Positions 1 through 10,624 of a stretch of DNA of 64,000 nt are shown here, piece after piece. The position numbers and the translations under genes were made by a program. Source of the DNA: Adenophora triphylla var. japonica (lineage: Eukaryota > Streptophyta > Magnoliopsida > Asterales > Campanulaceae); the NCBI GenBank assembly GCA_022495995.1, contig JAFEMH010002490.1, positions 62,001 to 126,000 on the forward strand. Direction: 5' to 3'. Each line of letters starts with the position of its first letter. The stretch's first letter is position 1. A model generated the notes under the pieces. The model made no database searches. It had not been told where the DNA came from and was given only the letters and a program-made list of their open reading frames with translations.

Positions 1-511
1 GTGCCGGTTGGTCCTGATGAGCCTCTTTACGGAGACGAGGACGATTCGAGCCCGAGATTTTCGGGGCTCTGAGGAGGCGGGCCCGAGTCGCAAGAGGGGC
101 GGGGAGACATCGGAGTCTTTGGAGACTCCGATTGATTTTTTTTTTTTTGATTTGAGATTGAGATTTAGATTTGTACAGCTTGTGCACATTTTTTTTTTGG
201 ATGTAATAATTTAGGATTTTATTTATGTTTGTTTGTTTTTTTTTATGCACACTCTCCTTTTTTTTTGGAATGTAATAATTTAGGATTTTATTTTATGAAT
301 GCAATGCAATATGAATGCAGTGTCGCATGAGCCTTGGTTTTTTTTTTTTTGCAAGGGTGTTTGGTATATGGACTGGTTTGGGGAGTTTTTTTTGCACATG
401 TTTCGAGCAACCGGGACGGAATATTCCTCTTTTGGAGTAGCAGCTTGGACTATTGCAGATTTTTCTGATAAATGACAATCATGTCCGCGCGGATGGGGAC
501 TGCATCTGACA
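1..511. other. T-rich left-edge segment, no supported gene
   Basis: Long T-runs, two near-identical copies of a phrase containing ATGTAATAATTTAGGATTTT (about 200-222 and 270-292) and no convincing coding sequence. A short reading frame at 8-214 starts with coding-like composition and runs into T-tracts; it could be the tail of something that begins left of the window. The palindrome TCCGCGCGGA at 484-493 lies just before the plus-strand retroelement-associated gene and recurs in the LTR at 12074. The 3' LTR expected for the minus-strand gypsy element is not recognisable here. Confidence 0.4.
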
Positions 512-2230
512 TTGTCCTTTAATTTTGCTTCAGATCTGGTCTCACTTTATTTCAAATTCAAATATCCTCTTCAACCTCCAGTCCAAACAACCATTTTCGG
601 GGAGAAAGAGAGAAAAACCATGAAAAACCTTAGAAAAGCTCCATCAAAATTGTCCCAAGAATCCCAAATGTCATTCTTCAACAAGTTCAAGGATTGGTCC
701 CGGAAGATTATGCATGAGAGGAGGTCCTTCTTTGAAGAAAGGTACAAGGTGAAGTGCTTATGGTCTCTCAAGGAATTGATTCCGGATTATGAGCTTTTGA
801 GGGCTTCTTCCTCATTTTGGGACACTAGAAGGCATGTCTTTTGCCTTTCCTTCAACGAGATTGTTCCGACTGTCGAAGAATTTCGGGCCTTGCTTGGAGG
901 TCCGGAGGTGGAAGAGATAGCGGTTCCTTTGCCCGGAGGGGCTTCTTTTGTTGACAGACTGTGCGTCCTCCTTCATCTTTCTCCGGAGGAAGCGCAAGGC
1001 ATGATCCGTGGTCCCGATCATTTTGATATTTCCGGCCTTCCCGATAGGTTTAGGGGCCTAGGCTTGGTGGATGATGCCTATTGGGATGCCTTTGCACTTT
1101 GTATGTTTGGCACCCTGTTCATGGTCTATTCCTTTGGGATTTGCCATCGGTCTTTCTTGGATGTTGTCGTTCATGTCGCACAGGCGAGAGATGTCGTTCC
1201 TTTGATTTTGGGAGAGACTTTTCATGCTCTCGATAGGCAGCTCACGGGAAGCGGTATATGCACGAGGGACGGCCCGTTCCTCTTGACCACTGTGGGCGAT
1301 GGAGCGTTTGGGGATTCTTCGGGAAACTCCCGACATGATCAAGCCTTGGACATTTGCCGGGAGGGGGTTCTTGTGGATTTTGATGATCGGGGCTCATGGA
1401 GCGTTGGATGGCTGGTCTCCGAGACGAGAAGATATCGAGATGGTCGGTGCCTTGTTGGCGGGTGGAGACTCGCAGAGTGCTTCAGATGGGTCTCATGTGG
1501 TCATGCTTAGGGGCTTTCTCGGTCCGGCTTCTATATTCCGGCTTTAGTTACGAGACAGGTTTGGCCTGGAGCGGGTTCCTTTGGGGGACTTTTATGATAT
1601 AGCCACCGGGGTGGTGGCTCCTGCTTCTATGGATGATCCCTCGGTGTTTCCATTTCTTTCCCGAGCATGGAGGTATGATGCCTTTCCTCCTCGGGTTATT
1701 CTCGAGCGTCCGAGACCGGTGTTCTTGACCACTTGGTATACGGATTGGTATGAGAGGCATGCAGGAGAGACTCGGGTGGCTATTTTGAGACGGCGTGAGG
1801 CCATTGTGGGTGCGGAGGACTGACTGTTTCGAGAGGAGGAGGGCCGAGGCGAGGGCCAACCTCATGATAGGAGCGGAGACGGCGTGACCGACTATGAGGC
1901 TTACGTCAAGAGACAGGAGAGGAGGGCTCCTATGCTACCGGCTAGGCTACATGAGATGAGAGATGACGCTAGGGCTACTAAGGCCACTGACGGAGGCTGG
2001 TTTGATAGATCCTGTCCCTATACCGCAGCTTGGTAGGAGAAACACCGACATTTTCTGTTCGGAAAAAGAAGACTCGAAGGGGAAGAAGAGGGGAGAGGCC
2101 GATGCGAGTGGCTTGGAGTGACTACGAGGTTTCCGAGTATCCCTTTCTTGTCATGGCGAGACACATTAATTTGATTATGTATCTTAGTTTTCTTTTAGCG
2201 AGGTTGCCGGTTGTAGGAATGAATCGGGCT
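512..2230 (+). pseudogene. DUF7745 / plant-mobile-domain-like extra ORF of gypsy element, frameshifted
   Basis: The main open frame, 512-1510, has likely starts at 512, 633 or 669. It contains a block (CLWSLKELIPDYELL, SSSFWD, CLSFNEIVPTVEEFRALLG, then LLHLSPEEAQ and a hydrophobic stretch FALCMFGTLFMVYSFGIC) that matches the layout of plant DUF7745/aminotransferase-like mobile-domain proteins. Homology continues after frame changes near 1290 (MERLGILRE, frame of 1299) and near 1555 (FGLERVPLGDFYD, then PSVFPFLSRAWRYDAFPP and a terminal WYTDWYERHAGETR to about 1823). A basic tail occupies about 1830-2230, again with frame changes. It lies downstream of integrase and antisense to gag-pol, the place where extra ORFs are known in Tat/Ogre-type elements. 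As it stands it cannot make a full protein. Its molecular role is unknown. Confidence 0.65.
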
Positions 2231-2233
2231 TAG

Positions 2234-2599
2234 ACTCATCAAAGAGCTTTTTAACTTGTAATGAATATTTGAATTGCTTTAGAGTTTTTCGAGACGCTTT
2301 CATGGTCTGATCAATTGTATTGATGTCAAAGTATGACTTTTATTTGTGTTTTAGACCGAACCGTTTCCGGCTGCCTACGTTCCCCTCATTTTGAGGAGCT
2401 CAGGTCTTCGTAGTTCAACCTGGTGAACTCTTTTTTTTCTTTGTTTTCTTTTGGTGCAACCCTGTTTTTTACCTAGGCCGCCCTTTTCGGGTTTCTAACC
2501 TAGTTGGGTATTACTCTTTTAGCACTCCTTTTTTTTTTTTTTTTTTTTTGTTTTTTTTTTTTGCTTTTTGTTTTTTTTTTCTTTTTTTTTTTTTTTTTT
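2234..2599. repeat. Poly-T tract between extra ORF and integrase
   Basis: Non-coding spacer. From about 2528 to 2609 the plus strand is nearly pure T with a few G and C interruptions, so the minus-strand element reads a long A-tract right after the integrase stop. This could be a slippage-expanded purine tract. Lysine-rich and phenylalanine-rich frames here are artefacts of the homopolymer. No gene is seen. Confidence 0.7.
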
Positions 2600-3360
2600 T
2601 TTTTTTTTTGCGCGTAGTATACGCGCGGCTTGTCACCATTCACTTGGGTGTACAAAGGGATTCCCGTCGAGGTCTGCAAGTTGCATGGCTCCTCCGGAGA
2701 AGATCTTCTGGACGACATATGGCCCGACCCATACAGGCTCCCATTTGCCGAGAGGGTTGATACGGACTGGGGGCTTTTCTTTTAGAACGAGATCACCTTC
2801 TCGGATCTCCCGATGCTTTAATTTCTTGTCGAAGGCTCTGGCCATTCTTCCTTGGTAGGCTCGGATGTGTTCCATGGCCTTCGATCGGCGTTCGTCTAGT
2901 AGGGCCGATTCATCATGGCGACTGGAGCCATTCGACCTCGTTGATCCGGCTTTCCAAAGCCGGTATACGGAGCGAGGAATTTCCAGCTCGATTGGGAGTA
3001 CGGCTTCCATTCCGTATGTGAGGGCAAAAGGTGTTTCCCGATTGCCGTTCGGACCGATGTTACGTAGCCCCGAGTGCCAAGTGTAACTTCTCGGGCCAAT
3101 CTACGCCTTGGACGGCCATTTTCCGGATGATATTTTCTAGAGTCTTGTTTCTTTGTTTCGACGGCTCCGTTGGTTTGGGGCACTGTAGGGAGATGACTTG
3201 TGACGGGTTATTCGGAATTCCGCCAGCAGTTTTTTCACATTCCCCTTTGAAGTGGGATCCATTATCTGAGATGATTTCGGCTGGCAACCCGTATCTGCAC
3301 ATGATGTTTTCTTTGATGAAGAGGGCAACTTTCTTTGAATTGAGGATTTTGTAGGACTTT
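2600..3360 (-). pseudogene. Ty3/gypsy integrase remnant (C-terminal half)
   Basis: The minus strand from about 3360 gives ASYKILNSKKVALFIKENIM and CRYGLPAEIISDNGSHFKGE, the middle of a retroviral-type integrase core with its second catalytic aspartate (SDNG). A frame change follows, then NGAVE with the catalytic glutamate and an IRKMAVQGVDWPEKL block. A further change leads to the C-terminal region (GMEAVLPIELEIPS, then GDLVLKEK and GPYVVQKIFSGGAMQLADLDG). The first catalytic aspartate, the zinc-binding domain and all of RT are gone. At least three frameshifts are present. It is a dead remnant. Confidence 0.85.
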
Positions 3361-4400
3361 GCAGAGCATCCTTTTCGATTCCTTCGAAGAAATCGCCAAT
3401 CTGCGTCTTTCAGGCTCTTCCGCAGTTCCCAAATTCACACTCGTCAAAATCTCTTCGGCAGCTTGGGCTCGATTTTCCTCTTTCCGGACAACCTGCTTAA
3501 AGATTTTTTTTTGTTGTTTGATTTTTTTTTTGTTTAATGTGTCTGCTTCTTTATCTAATGAATTATTATTAAAAATTTTTTTATTAATTAATTCATCATT
3601 AGTTAAAGTGGCAATCAAGGGATACTCAGAAAGGTTCGTCATTTCATTGAAAACGAAAGGGAATACAGCGCTTGCTACAGACTCGTAGTCTTCAGGCGTA
3701 AGGCCGTCGGACGACCCTAGAGACTCGATCTTAACGAGAGAGAGGCTGGAGGACTTGTCCTAGATTGACACAAAGGGACGGGGGACCAATCCAAGCTTGG
3801 TGATCATTTCCTCTTTGGTCGCGGACGGGCCTGAGAGAGTTTCCCAATTCTTTAGCGGCATAGCTATTGGTGGCCTCATGACTCGGGAACTGTCTTTGTT
3901 TTTGTTTTCCTTTCTCAATTGCTTTGCTATCATCCCTTGGACCAAGCCGAGATCAATCGGGTCGGCACCTGGACTTCTTCTTCGAACAATTGCTTTGCAT
4001 AACCAGACCATCCCAATCATCTGAGGGAAATTCCGTGGCCTTAGCTTTTGGCATTGTCAGTTCGAATTCGGGTTTCGGATCTTCTGGGCGTAGGAATAGT
4101 GGTTGTGAGCTTCTCGGCTGTTCCACCGGGTCGAGCACGCCTACGAAGGTATACTCACTCTTCATGGTAGTGGTAGCCCCGGGTATCTTGGGTAGGTCCG
4201 GGAACATTCTACGGACCGGGTTAGCCTTGGTTCCTCTGAACTTGTTGAGGTTATCTTGTAGTTTTAGCCATCCTGCCGTAGGAGTGGGCTCTGTGATGTT
4301 TCTGGTTGTGTGGGACCCTTTACAAAGTAGTCGGCCAAATTAGGGCGAAGGGGAGAGATTTAGGATTGTCGGCGGGACCTTTCTGTGGCGGCTTCAAATC
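3361..4400 (-). pseudogene. Pre-RT linker of gypsy element, truncated at RT
   Basis: This minus-strand segment lies between protease and the lost reverse transcriptase. The piece EILTSVNLGTAEEPERRRLA (about 3420-3480) is the kind of sequence that precedes RT in plant gypsy polyproteins. It runs directly into integrase sequence at about 3355-3365, so about 2.5-3 kb (RT, RNase H, integrase N-terminus) has been deleted. Frames at 3760-4020 and 3953-4207 are proline- and charge-rich and have no recognisable domain. Stretches of A and T at 3506-3600 are also unlike the rest of the element. Confidence 0.6.
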
Positions 4401-4417
4401 TTTTTCCCTTTGCGGTG

Positions 4418-5045
4418 TCACTGGGAGGCCTCATATCCCAGGCCAAGGCGAGTATTCTGTCCTTTCACTTCGATGAGTTTGTGAGTTCCTTGTTGGTGCT
4501 TCCCCAGACCGAGGCCAGGTAGATAGCTCATTTTTCTCATCATTTTCAAAACCGGTGGGATTTTGTCCCGAGTGACCGTCAGATCTATGTTGCACACTTG
4601 GGCCTTGGGAGGCTCGATCGTGAAGCCCGTTAGCATGTGACCTTCCTCGTCATGTTTGATTTCCAGAATAGGTATTCCGCCCGTATCTGTGCCCTCTAAA
4701 GTGACTAAATCTCCGTAAATGGTCGTCAGATCCCCATTCGAGACGAATTTCACACACTGGTGAAGGCTTGAGGCGACCCCTTTGACTTGATGGAGCCAAG
4801 GTCTTCCCAGCAGGGCATTGAAGGTAATCGGGATGTCGATAACCTGGAATTCCACAGGTATCAATTTCTGTCCAAACCAGAGGTCCAAAGTAGCAACTCC
4901 GAGGACTGCTCGGGATGTTGAGTCGTAAGCTTTGACTGTGAGAGAAGAAGGCTTCAAGTCTGTAGTCTTGATATCAAGCAAGCTCATGATCTTTCTTTGG
5001 AAGAATGTTCATTCCGGACCCATTATCAACCAGGACCTCGAGGAG
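4418..5045 (-). pseudogene. Retropepsin-like protease plus G-patch motif of gypsy element 1
   Basis: Read from 5045 down, EVLVDNGSGMNILPKK carries the VDNGS form of the aspartic protease active site seen in this branch of gypsy elements. An in-frame stop interrupts the reading just after it (about 4990). The frame 4987-4418 then gives the protease body (FQVIDIPITFNALLGRPWLH, LHQCVKFV) and, near the C-terminus, YLPGLGLGKHQQG, a G-patch-like glycine motif typical of an RNA-binding module. In a working element this would cleave the Gag-Pol polyprotein in the virus-like particle. The interruption and the RT loss make this copy inactive. Confidence 0.8.
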
Positions 5046-6979
5046 GCGTCGTTCATCCAGTGGGTGTGATGAAGAGAGGCTCGTTATGATCGGCCCCAAA
5101 TTGAGGGAGGTCGAGATACGTGAAAGTGATTATGTTCCCGTAGTGGATATTTCCAATCACTGTACCACATCATCGGGAGTAGCATCAATAGGCACGAGAA
5201 GTGGGAGCCGGGCTTTCTTCCGGCTTCGGCTTATGGGGATAGGACGAGGTGAGTAGAGACCGAGAGGAAATGTTGGCTGTGTTTGCTTCAACCAGGTGAG
5301 CACGGGATCCTCTTTTTCGTGTCCAGGTTTCTGTCTTAGCATAGGGGCGGCGATCTTCTTTTGGTGCTTGGTCGTGGCCTTCTTATACGCCTTAGGATTT
5401 CCTTGGAAAATCGCGCCGCATCGGGTCAACAGATTAACTTCCTCATCGATCGTCTCTTGGCGGATTTCTTCAATCTTTGCTAGGGTCAATGGGGGAGCCC
5501 TTTTGGCTATTGGCCATTGGTTTACGGAGTCTAGTGACGATGAGGCCTGGCATCTTGGCTTCTTCTGGCGGCCCTTATAATTGCTTCCCAAGTCGAGCTT
5601 TTGGGTTTGGGGTTGTGTTGTTGCCCCTTGGATGGCCCACGGAGCTAGGGCGTCCTCCGACTCACTCTCATGGCTGGTCTTGCTCATTGTTATCATGCAA
5701 CAAGAGTCGCTAGTGTCGGGACTCGGCGGCTTTTCGATTTCATCCCTTGGATGGCCCACGAGAGTTGTGGCTATCGGCCTCCATCTCATCGTATATCCTT
5801 TTTCTTTCGAGTGCTTGCGGAGTAGGGCGGCCACAGTGAAGGATAGGCAACGTTCCCCTTCGGAGTTTGAGGTAGCGGCTCGATAGATGCGTGTCCAAAT
5901 AAGGAGCACCGGGGTCCATTGTCGGGCCCTGTAGCAATTAGAAAGGCGTCATGTGGACTCATAGGTATGAAGGCCACCGGGGAGACGTTCGAGATCGATA
6001 ACCCTTTTCGGTGATTGCGAGGCATTCGCTGCGCTCGAGCGGCCGGTGTGACCCTTACGGTTGTTACGCCATCCGTTCGTGGGAAAGAAGAAAAAGATCC
6101 GATAACGTTTACGAATTCTTCATCTTCCGGTGGCCGAAACCCTCCATTTTCGACCGGTGCTTCAATAAACCCCTCCATTCACCATTCGGGTTCTTATAAG
6201 GAACGTTGTGTTCTAGGATTTCGGATATGTACGGATGCGGGGCGCGGGCTTTGCTGTCCCTCATCCTCTGGAGTATCCGGGCATTGGCCACAAATGCATC
6301 TTACAAGTGACACCTCGTAGGGGTCTGTCTCCATTGGTATCTGATCCGCATTTCCTGGCGGTCCTTCGTCGTTGCTTGCTGATAACCAACCATTGTGCCT
6401 GGCTCCCATGGGCTCATGATCGTTCCAGATTGTTTCCGGATCTGGGGCCTCAGTTGACTCTTCACTCTCGTCATCATCATCGTCATCGCTATCATCGGAA
6501 TCATCTTCCCATACTACCGGGATTTCGGCTGAGAGGGAACGCCGGTCAAACCTGTTGGGGGAACATGGGTGCGTGCAGCCGCAAAAGTTGTCATATGTTC
6601 CCATTCCCGGAAGTGGCAATTGTGACTCAGCTTCTCCTCCCAGAAATTGCGGGGGAAGAGTGAGAGGGGGTGGCACGTATTTGACACCAGGTAGGATATA
6701 GAAGGAATCCTCCTCTTCCGATTCTTCACTGTTCTCGGGATCATATTCGGGCTCTCCCAAAGCCAATTTGCAGAAGTGCACTAGCTCCAGATGCTCTTCG
6801 GCCTCTTTCTTTGATAAGCCCCGTCTGAGCGCCCGCCGGAAGCTTTCTTGTTCGATCTTTCTCGATTGTTCTAACCATCTTGTGTAAATGGTTCTCTCAT
6901 GTTCTGAGCGGAACAGCCCCAGTTCTTCGGTATCGGTTTTCCCTTTATCTGAGAAATAGCGGGCCTCGTATTCTTGCAA
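5046..6979 (-). pseudogene. Acidic linker region between gag and protease
   Basis: Overlapping minus-strand frames (6979-6194, 6178-5786, 5909-5157) together cover the segment between the nucleocapsid-like part of gag and protease. The first contains charged helices (EHERTIYTRWLEQSRKIEQE, then RRGLSKKEAEEHLELVHFC) and a run of about 20 mostly Asp/Ser/Glu residues near 6440-6500. The last contains basic and TLAKIEEIRQETIDEEVNLL segments just before the protease. Domain identity is unknown. The frame switches at about 6190 and 5850 suggest disabling indels. Confidence 0.55.
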
Positions 6980-9334
6980 GGAGTCTCTGACATGAGACCA
7001 AGATGGGTTGATTCGTTCGATATCCTCGAGGCTGAGGGGAATCCGAATTCGGGATCCTCGACGAGATTGGCCACGGGTATTTGGGGACCTTCATCGGCAT
7101 CTTCCTGGGCGTGTGAAGATTCTCCGCATTCAATCATATTCACACGATTATGGTTCCTTGGCGGCGGATTTTTGATCGTGTTGGGCCCCTCGGGGCCTTC
7201 CAACTTTCCTTGCTCTATTAGCCCCTGAATTGCCTTTTTCGAGTAAAGCGGTGTCGATCGGATGCCCGTGAGCTTGATGAAAAGCACAATACTTTGTAGT
7301 ATCCACGGGAGCATTCGGATTTACGGGTTGGAAATTTTCCAAAGGCCGCGGCAAGCCTTCTTTCACCGATCCCCTAAAGATGTCATTCGGGGGCATCCCA
7401 AAGTTTTCGAGATTTATGACCCGCGGTGCAGGCTCGACCGGTTTCCCGGGAGCAAAAGGAGTCGCGTTATTACATTCCTGTCCCGCATAGTTAATCATCT
7501 CTTTGCCTTTAGCGGGGGCGGGGCGGTGTTTGCGGGGAGGAGCCCGATATACGTAGGCGAGTGCGGCAGCCGGTTGCGATTGTAGGCCTTTTCAAACTTG
7601 GGCTGCAGAGTTAACCATGGCCCGTAAGTCGAGTATGGGAAGTGGCGAGGGAGGCTCTCGAGATGTGGTTTCAAGCATTTGGAAGATGTCCGGTTGTTCC
7701 TCTTCGGAAGGAGGGATGGCCATTTCACCGAGTTTCGAGATTCCACCGCTTGTAAAAGTCCCCAACATTCTCATCGGGGCCAGCTTGTTGTTTGTAGATC
7801 AACCCTATTTGTTTCCCATTCCAAGTTGGCCTTATATTTTTACGTGAAGGCATTGGTAATCTGGTCCCATGTAGCCACGGCTTCGGGTTTCAAACGGAAG
7901 AACCACTTTAAGGCACTGGACTTCAAGGATAGGCTGAAATAGTCGGCCAACCGCCGATTGGTACATCCTTTGGCTTTCATCGCCAAGGTATACGTGTCCA
8001 AATGGGTTTTCGGACATGCGGTCCCATCAAAGAGATCCAGATTTGGCATCACGAATTTGTGGGCGGAAGGAACAATGGAGTCGGGTGCAGTAGGCGGAAG
8101 GCGGGCTTCTTGGCGGTCGGTTCGGCGATACGCGCTTTCATTTCCTTGTGTTGTTCCATGAACCGAGGCCGGATGAGGGTCTTGTGGTGGAACCATGGCA
8201 TTTAAGCTAGTGGGTGAGCTAGAGAGAGGAGCTACCACCTTTGGAGGCGGGCGGGTGGAGGAACGGCCGATCCGGGGACGTAGGTGAAAACGTCACAGGG
8301 GCCGAGTTACCCTGGGGAGCATGAGTAGGAACACTGGGCAAAAGGGTAGAACCTTGCGGCTTCTTGTTGATTTTCAAGCTGGCAAAGTAGGTGGGGGCAG
8401 CCCGATGTAGCCGGATAACTTGGATTTCCGAGTGGGGCCCGTAAGTAGGCTTGAGTGCGGGGCTTTGTCCGGATTGTTGAATTGCATGGGCCGCTTGTGG
8501 TGAAGGTGTGTAACAGGGGGTACTGCGGTCCTGGTGATTCGGATGACATCGGGATGGAGGCCTGGTAACCCATAGAAGTCTGAGTGAGGAATGGATTTGT
8601 GTGAGGAGCAACCGAACTAGTACTGTTCCGAGGAGGGGCTCCCGACGGTGGCCCCAGAACCAAGTTGTGGCGGCATTCCGAACCTGGCCGTCTTGTGCGA
8701 GGTCCGGATTGATCGGTTCCGAACCGAGGAGGGATCCCGATTAGCTGTGGCATTCCGAGATAGCCCCAACCATGAGAAGACATTCCGTACAGATTTTGCC
8801 CCCACTGATTTGTGCCGTCGGGCTGCATGGATCCGGTGGTCCGTGGTTGGGGAGGCTGGTGACCCGAAAATCGAGGAGCATGGGTTCGATAGTGGCACCA
8901 TAGGAGGTGGGTGGCGGCATCCTGGTGTAGTCGGGCGGCGAGAGTGGGGTTGGCATCCTCGTCTTCTTCCACGGTGAAGGTGCCATCTGGATTGAGTGGC
9001 GGCCGGGCAGTGACTCTTAATGGCCTCCATAAAGTACATTTAGCTGTGCTTCCTGTCGTAACCTCATCCGTTACGCTAACCGATTCCACTGTTGCTCTGT
9101 CGAGGGTCCGGGAGGCGGAGTGACGTTATCCCCATCATTACCGGGCGATGCGGACATTCTGAAACCGGAGTCGGAACAAATGGTGAAGGCGACGATGCGC
9201 TTGACTCTTCCCAACCGATCAAACGGTGACCCGGTGCCCAAACCAAGCTTTGTGCGGAGGCTGCGGGGAAAAGGACATGAAGGTTCGGATGTGCAGGAAT
9301 GGAAGGAGGGTAGGTGTTTGGGCTTTAGGCTCAT
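6871..9334 (-). pseudogene. Gag of gypsy element 1, frameshifted
   Basis: The likely start is the ATG at 9334 (MSLKPKHLPSFHSC). A proline- and glutamine-rich N-terminal part follows (frames to about 8307). The retrotransposon gag core is at 8238-7840: FVMPNLDLFDGT, HLDTYTLAMKAKG, then ALKWFFRLKPEAVATWDQIT. Downstream comes KYCAFHQAHGHPID (about 7260), a zinc-knuckle-like CxxH..GH pattern as in Tat-type gag, and KKAIQGLIEQGKLEGPEGPN (about 7200). Gag proteins assemble the particle that packages element RNA. At least four frame changes are needed to follow it, so this copy is degenerate. Confidence 0.8.
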
Positions 9335-10604
9335 GCAACATGCGATTATTTGTTCACGTTTACTTAGAACATGTTTTATTAACCTAATCGGTTGGAAAAG
9401 ATTGCTCTTCTTTTCGCAAACTACTCTGATTCTGGATCAGTGGGCCCCGTCACTACGTCTATAAGCCCCTCGTATTCCACCTGTATTTCGACCTCCCGGG
9501 GTGGACGGCCCGGGCGAGGGTCCTATAGGGCAAGCGGGTCCCACCGACCGAAAGAAAAACGATCCTAAAAGTCGGCGGGTAATCGAGTCTTAACGAGCAT
9601 TCGATGTAAATTACGGACAAGGCGACGTCGAAAGTCAAGATCATGTCCGAGGGCTCGACAAAAAGTCGGCATGATTTGGGTGATAAGCGTCCACGATTGA
9701 TCTTGACTTGTCGTCGGTTAAGCCGTAATTAGGCATGGAATAATCATTAATCCTTGATGACTCGGTGTCAATCTTTGGGAGTCGAGTGTATAATTTGTGC
9801 CGGTCGAGCCGAAGTCAAGGCGCCGGTCAATATCTTGGTCAAAGTCTGCGGCGGAAACCGCAGAACTTCGGCGATTAGGGACCGAAAGATATTGAGTCGG
9901 TATGCCGACAAAGGCTTGAAAGGAAAGGTCTATACACGGACAGGGCATGACACAGACCAGACTAAAAACCAACCGGGTCTCGGACAAAGTGTGTCACGGA
10001 CAAGTGCATGGTCGACACGAGGCTCCATGGGATGTTTGGGTAGTCCTGTGCTCATCCGAGAGGCGTAATAAGACCAAACGGACCGCGACAAGGATTTCCC
10101 CGGGTTAAGGACGTAGTGTGCAGTGTACGGTCACGTGCGCGTAGTGTGCAAGCAGTCTATATTCTTTTTCTGAGTAAAATAGAAATTTTTTTTTTATGTG
10201 TCTTAAAAATATGATGCATGATTTTTTTTTGGAAATTTTCCTTTTCTTTTTGAAAATCCTTTTTCTTTTTTTTTTTGACTTTTTTTTTATGAGCACATAA
10301 GCATGTAAGCACGAAAATTCCGGCAGTTAGGGACATTATTCCGACAGTCAAAATTTTGACTTTCTCCGAGGCGGCCAAAACAACATGAAAACTGTGCAAA
10401 AATCAACACACACACAAAAAATGATTTTCAAAGCCGGGACGGAAGCTTGACCCTCAAAAGCTTTTTTTTTTTTAAAACGGTGATACCGGTACGTGGGATT
10501 GTTAGACCACAATTTATCCCCGACTCGTGTTAGGAGGCGATAACGGGAAATTTAGTGGTTTCCACCAATATACCAAATACCATTTTTTTTTTTAAAAAAG
10601 CTTA
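9335..10604 (-). other. 5' leader of gypsy element 1
   Basis: Non-coding region between the primer binding site and gag. It has T-rich tracts at 10180-10290. Phrases such as AAAGTGTGTCACGGACAAGTG (about 9986) recur in the leader fragment of the second element at about 12640, and the 130 bp next to the primer binding site (10470-10604) closely match 13165-13301. This shows the two elements belong to one family. No gene is seen. Confidence 0.7.
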
Positions 10605-10623
10605 GTCCCCAGCGGAGTCGCCA
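10605..10623 (-). other. Primer binding site, gypsy element 1
   Basis: On the minus strand, one base after the LTR end (..CATCACA), the sequence is TGGCGACTCCGCTGGGGAC. The initial TGG pairs with a tRNA CCA end, as expected for minus-strand priming. The tRNA species is not assigned. The same sequence with one difference is at 13302-13320. Confidence 0.75.
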
Positions 10624-10624
10624 C

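Noticed and set aside
8..214. Small protein gene at the left edge
   Set aside because: Runs into T-tracts giving Phe runs, has no recognisable domain, and is possibly only the tail of something outside the window.
512..2230. Treating the DUF7745-like gene as a host gene
   Set aside because: It lies between integrase and the expected 3' LTR of the element, is frameshifted, and the position fits known retroelement extra ORFs.
2500..2858. Lys-rich and Phe-rich open frames
   Set aside because: Products of the poly-T tract at 2528-2609; one only overlaps the true integrase C-terminus.
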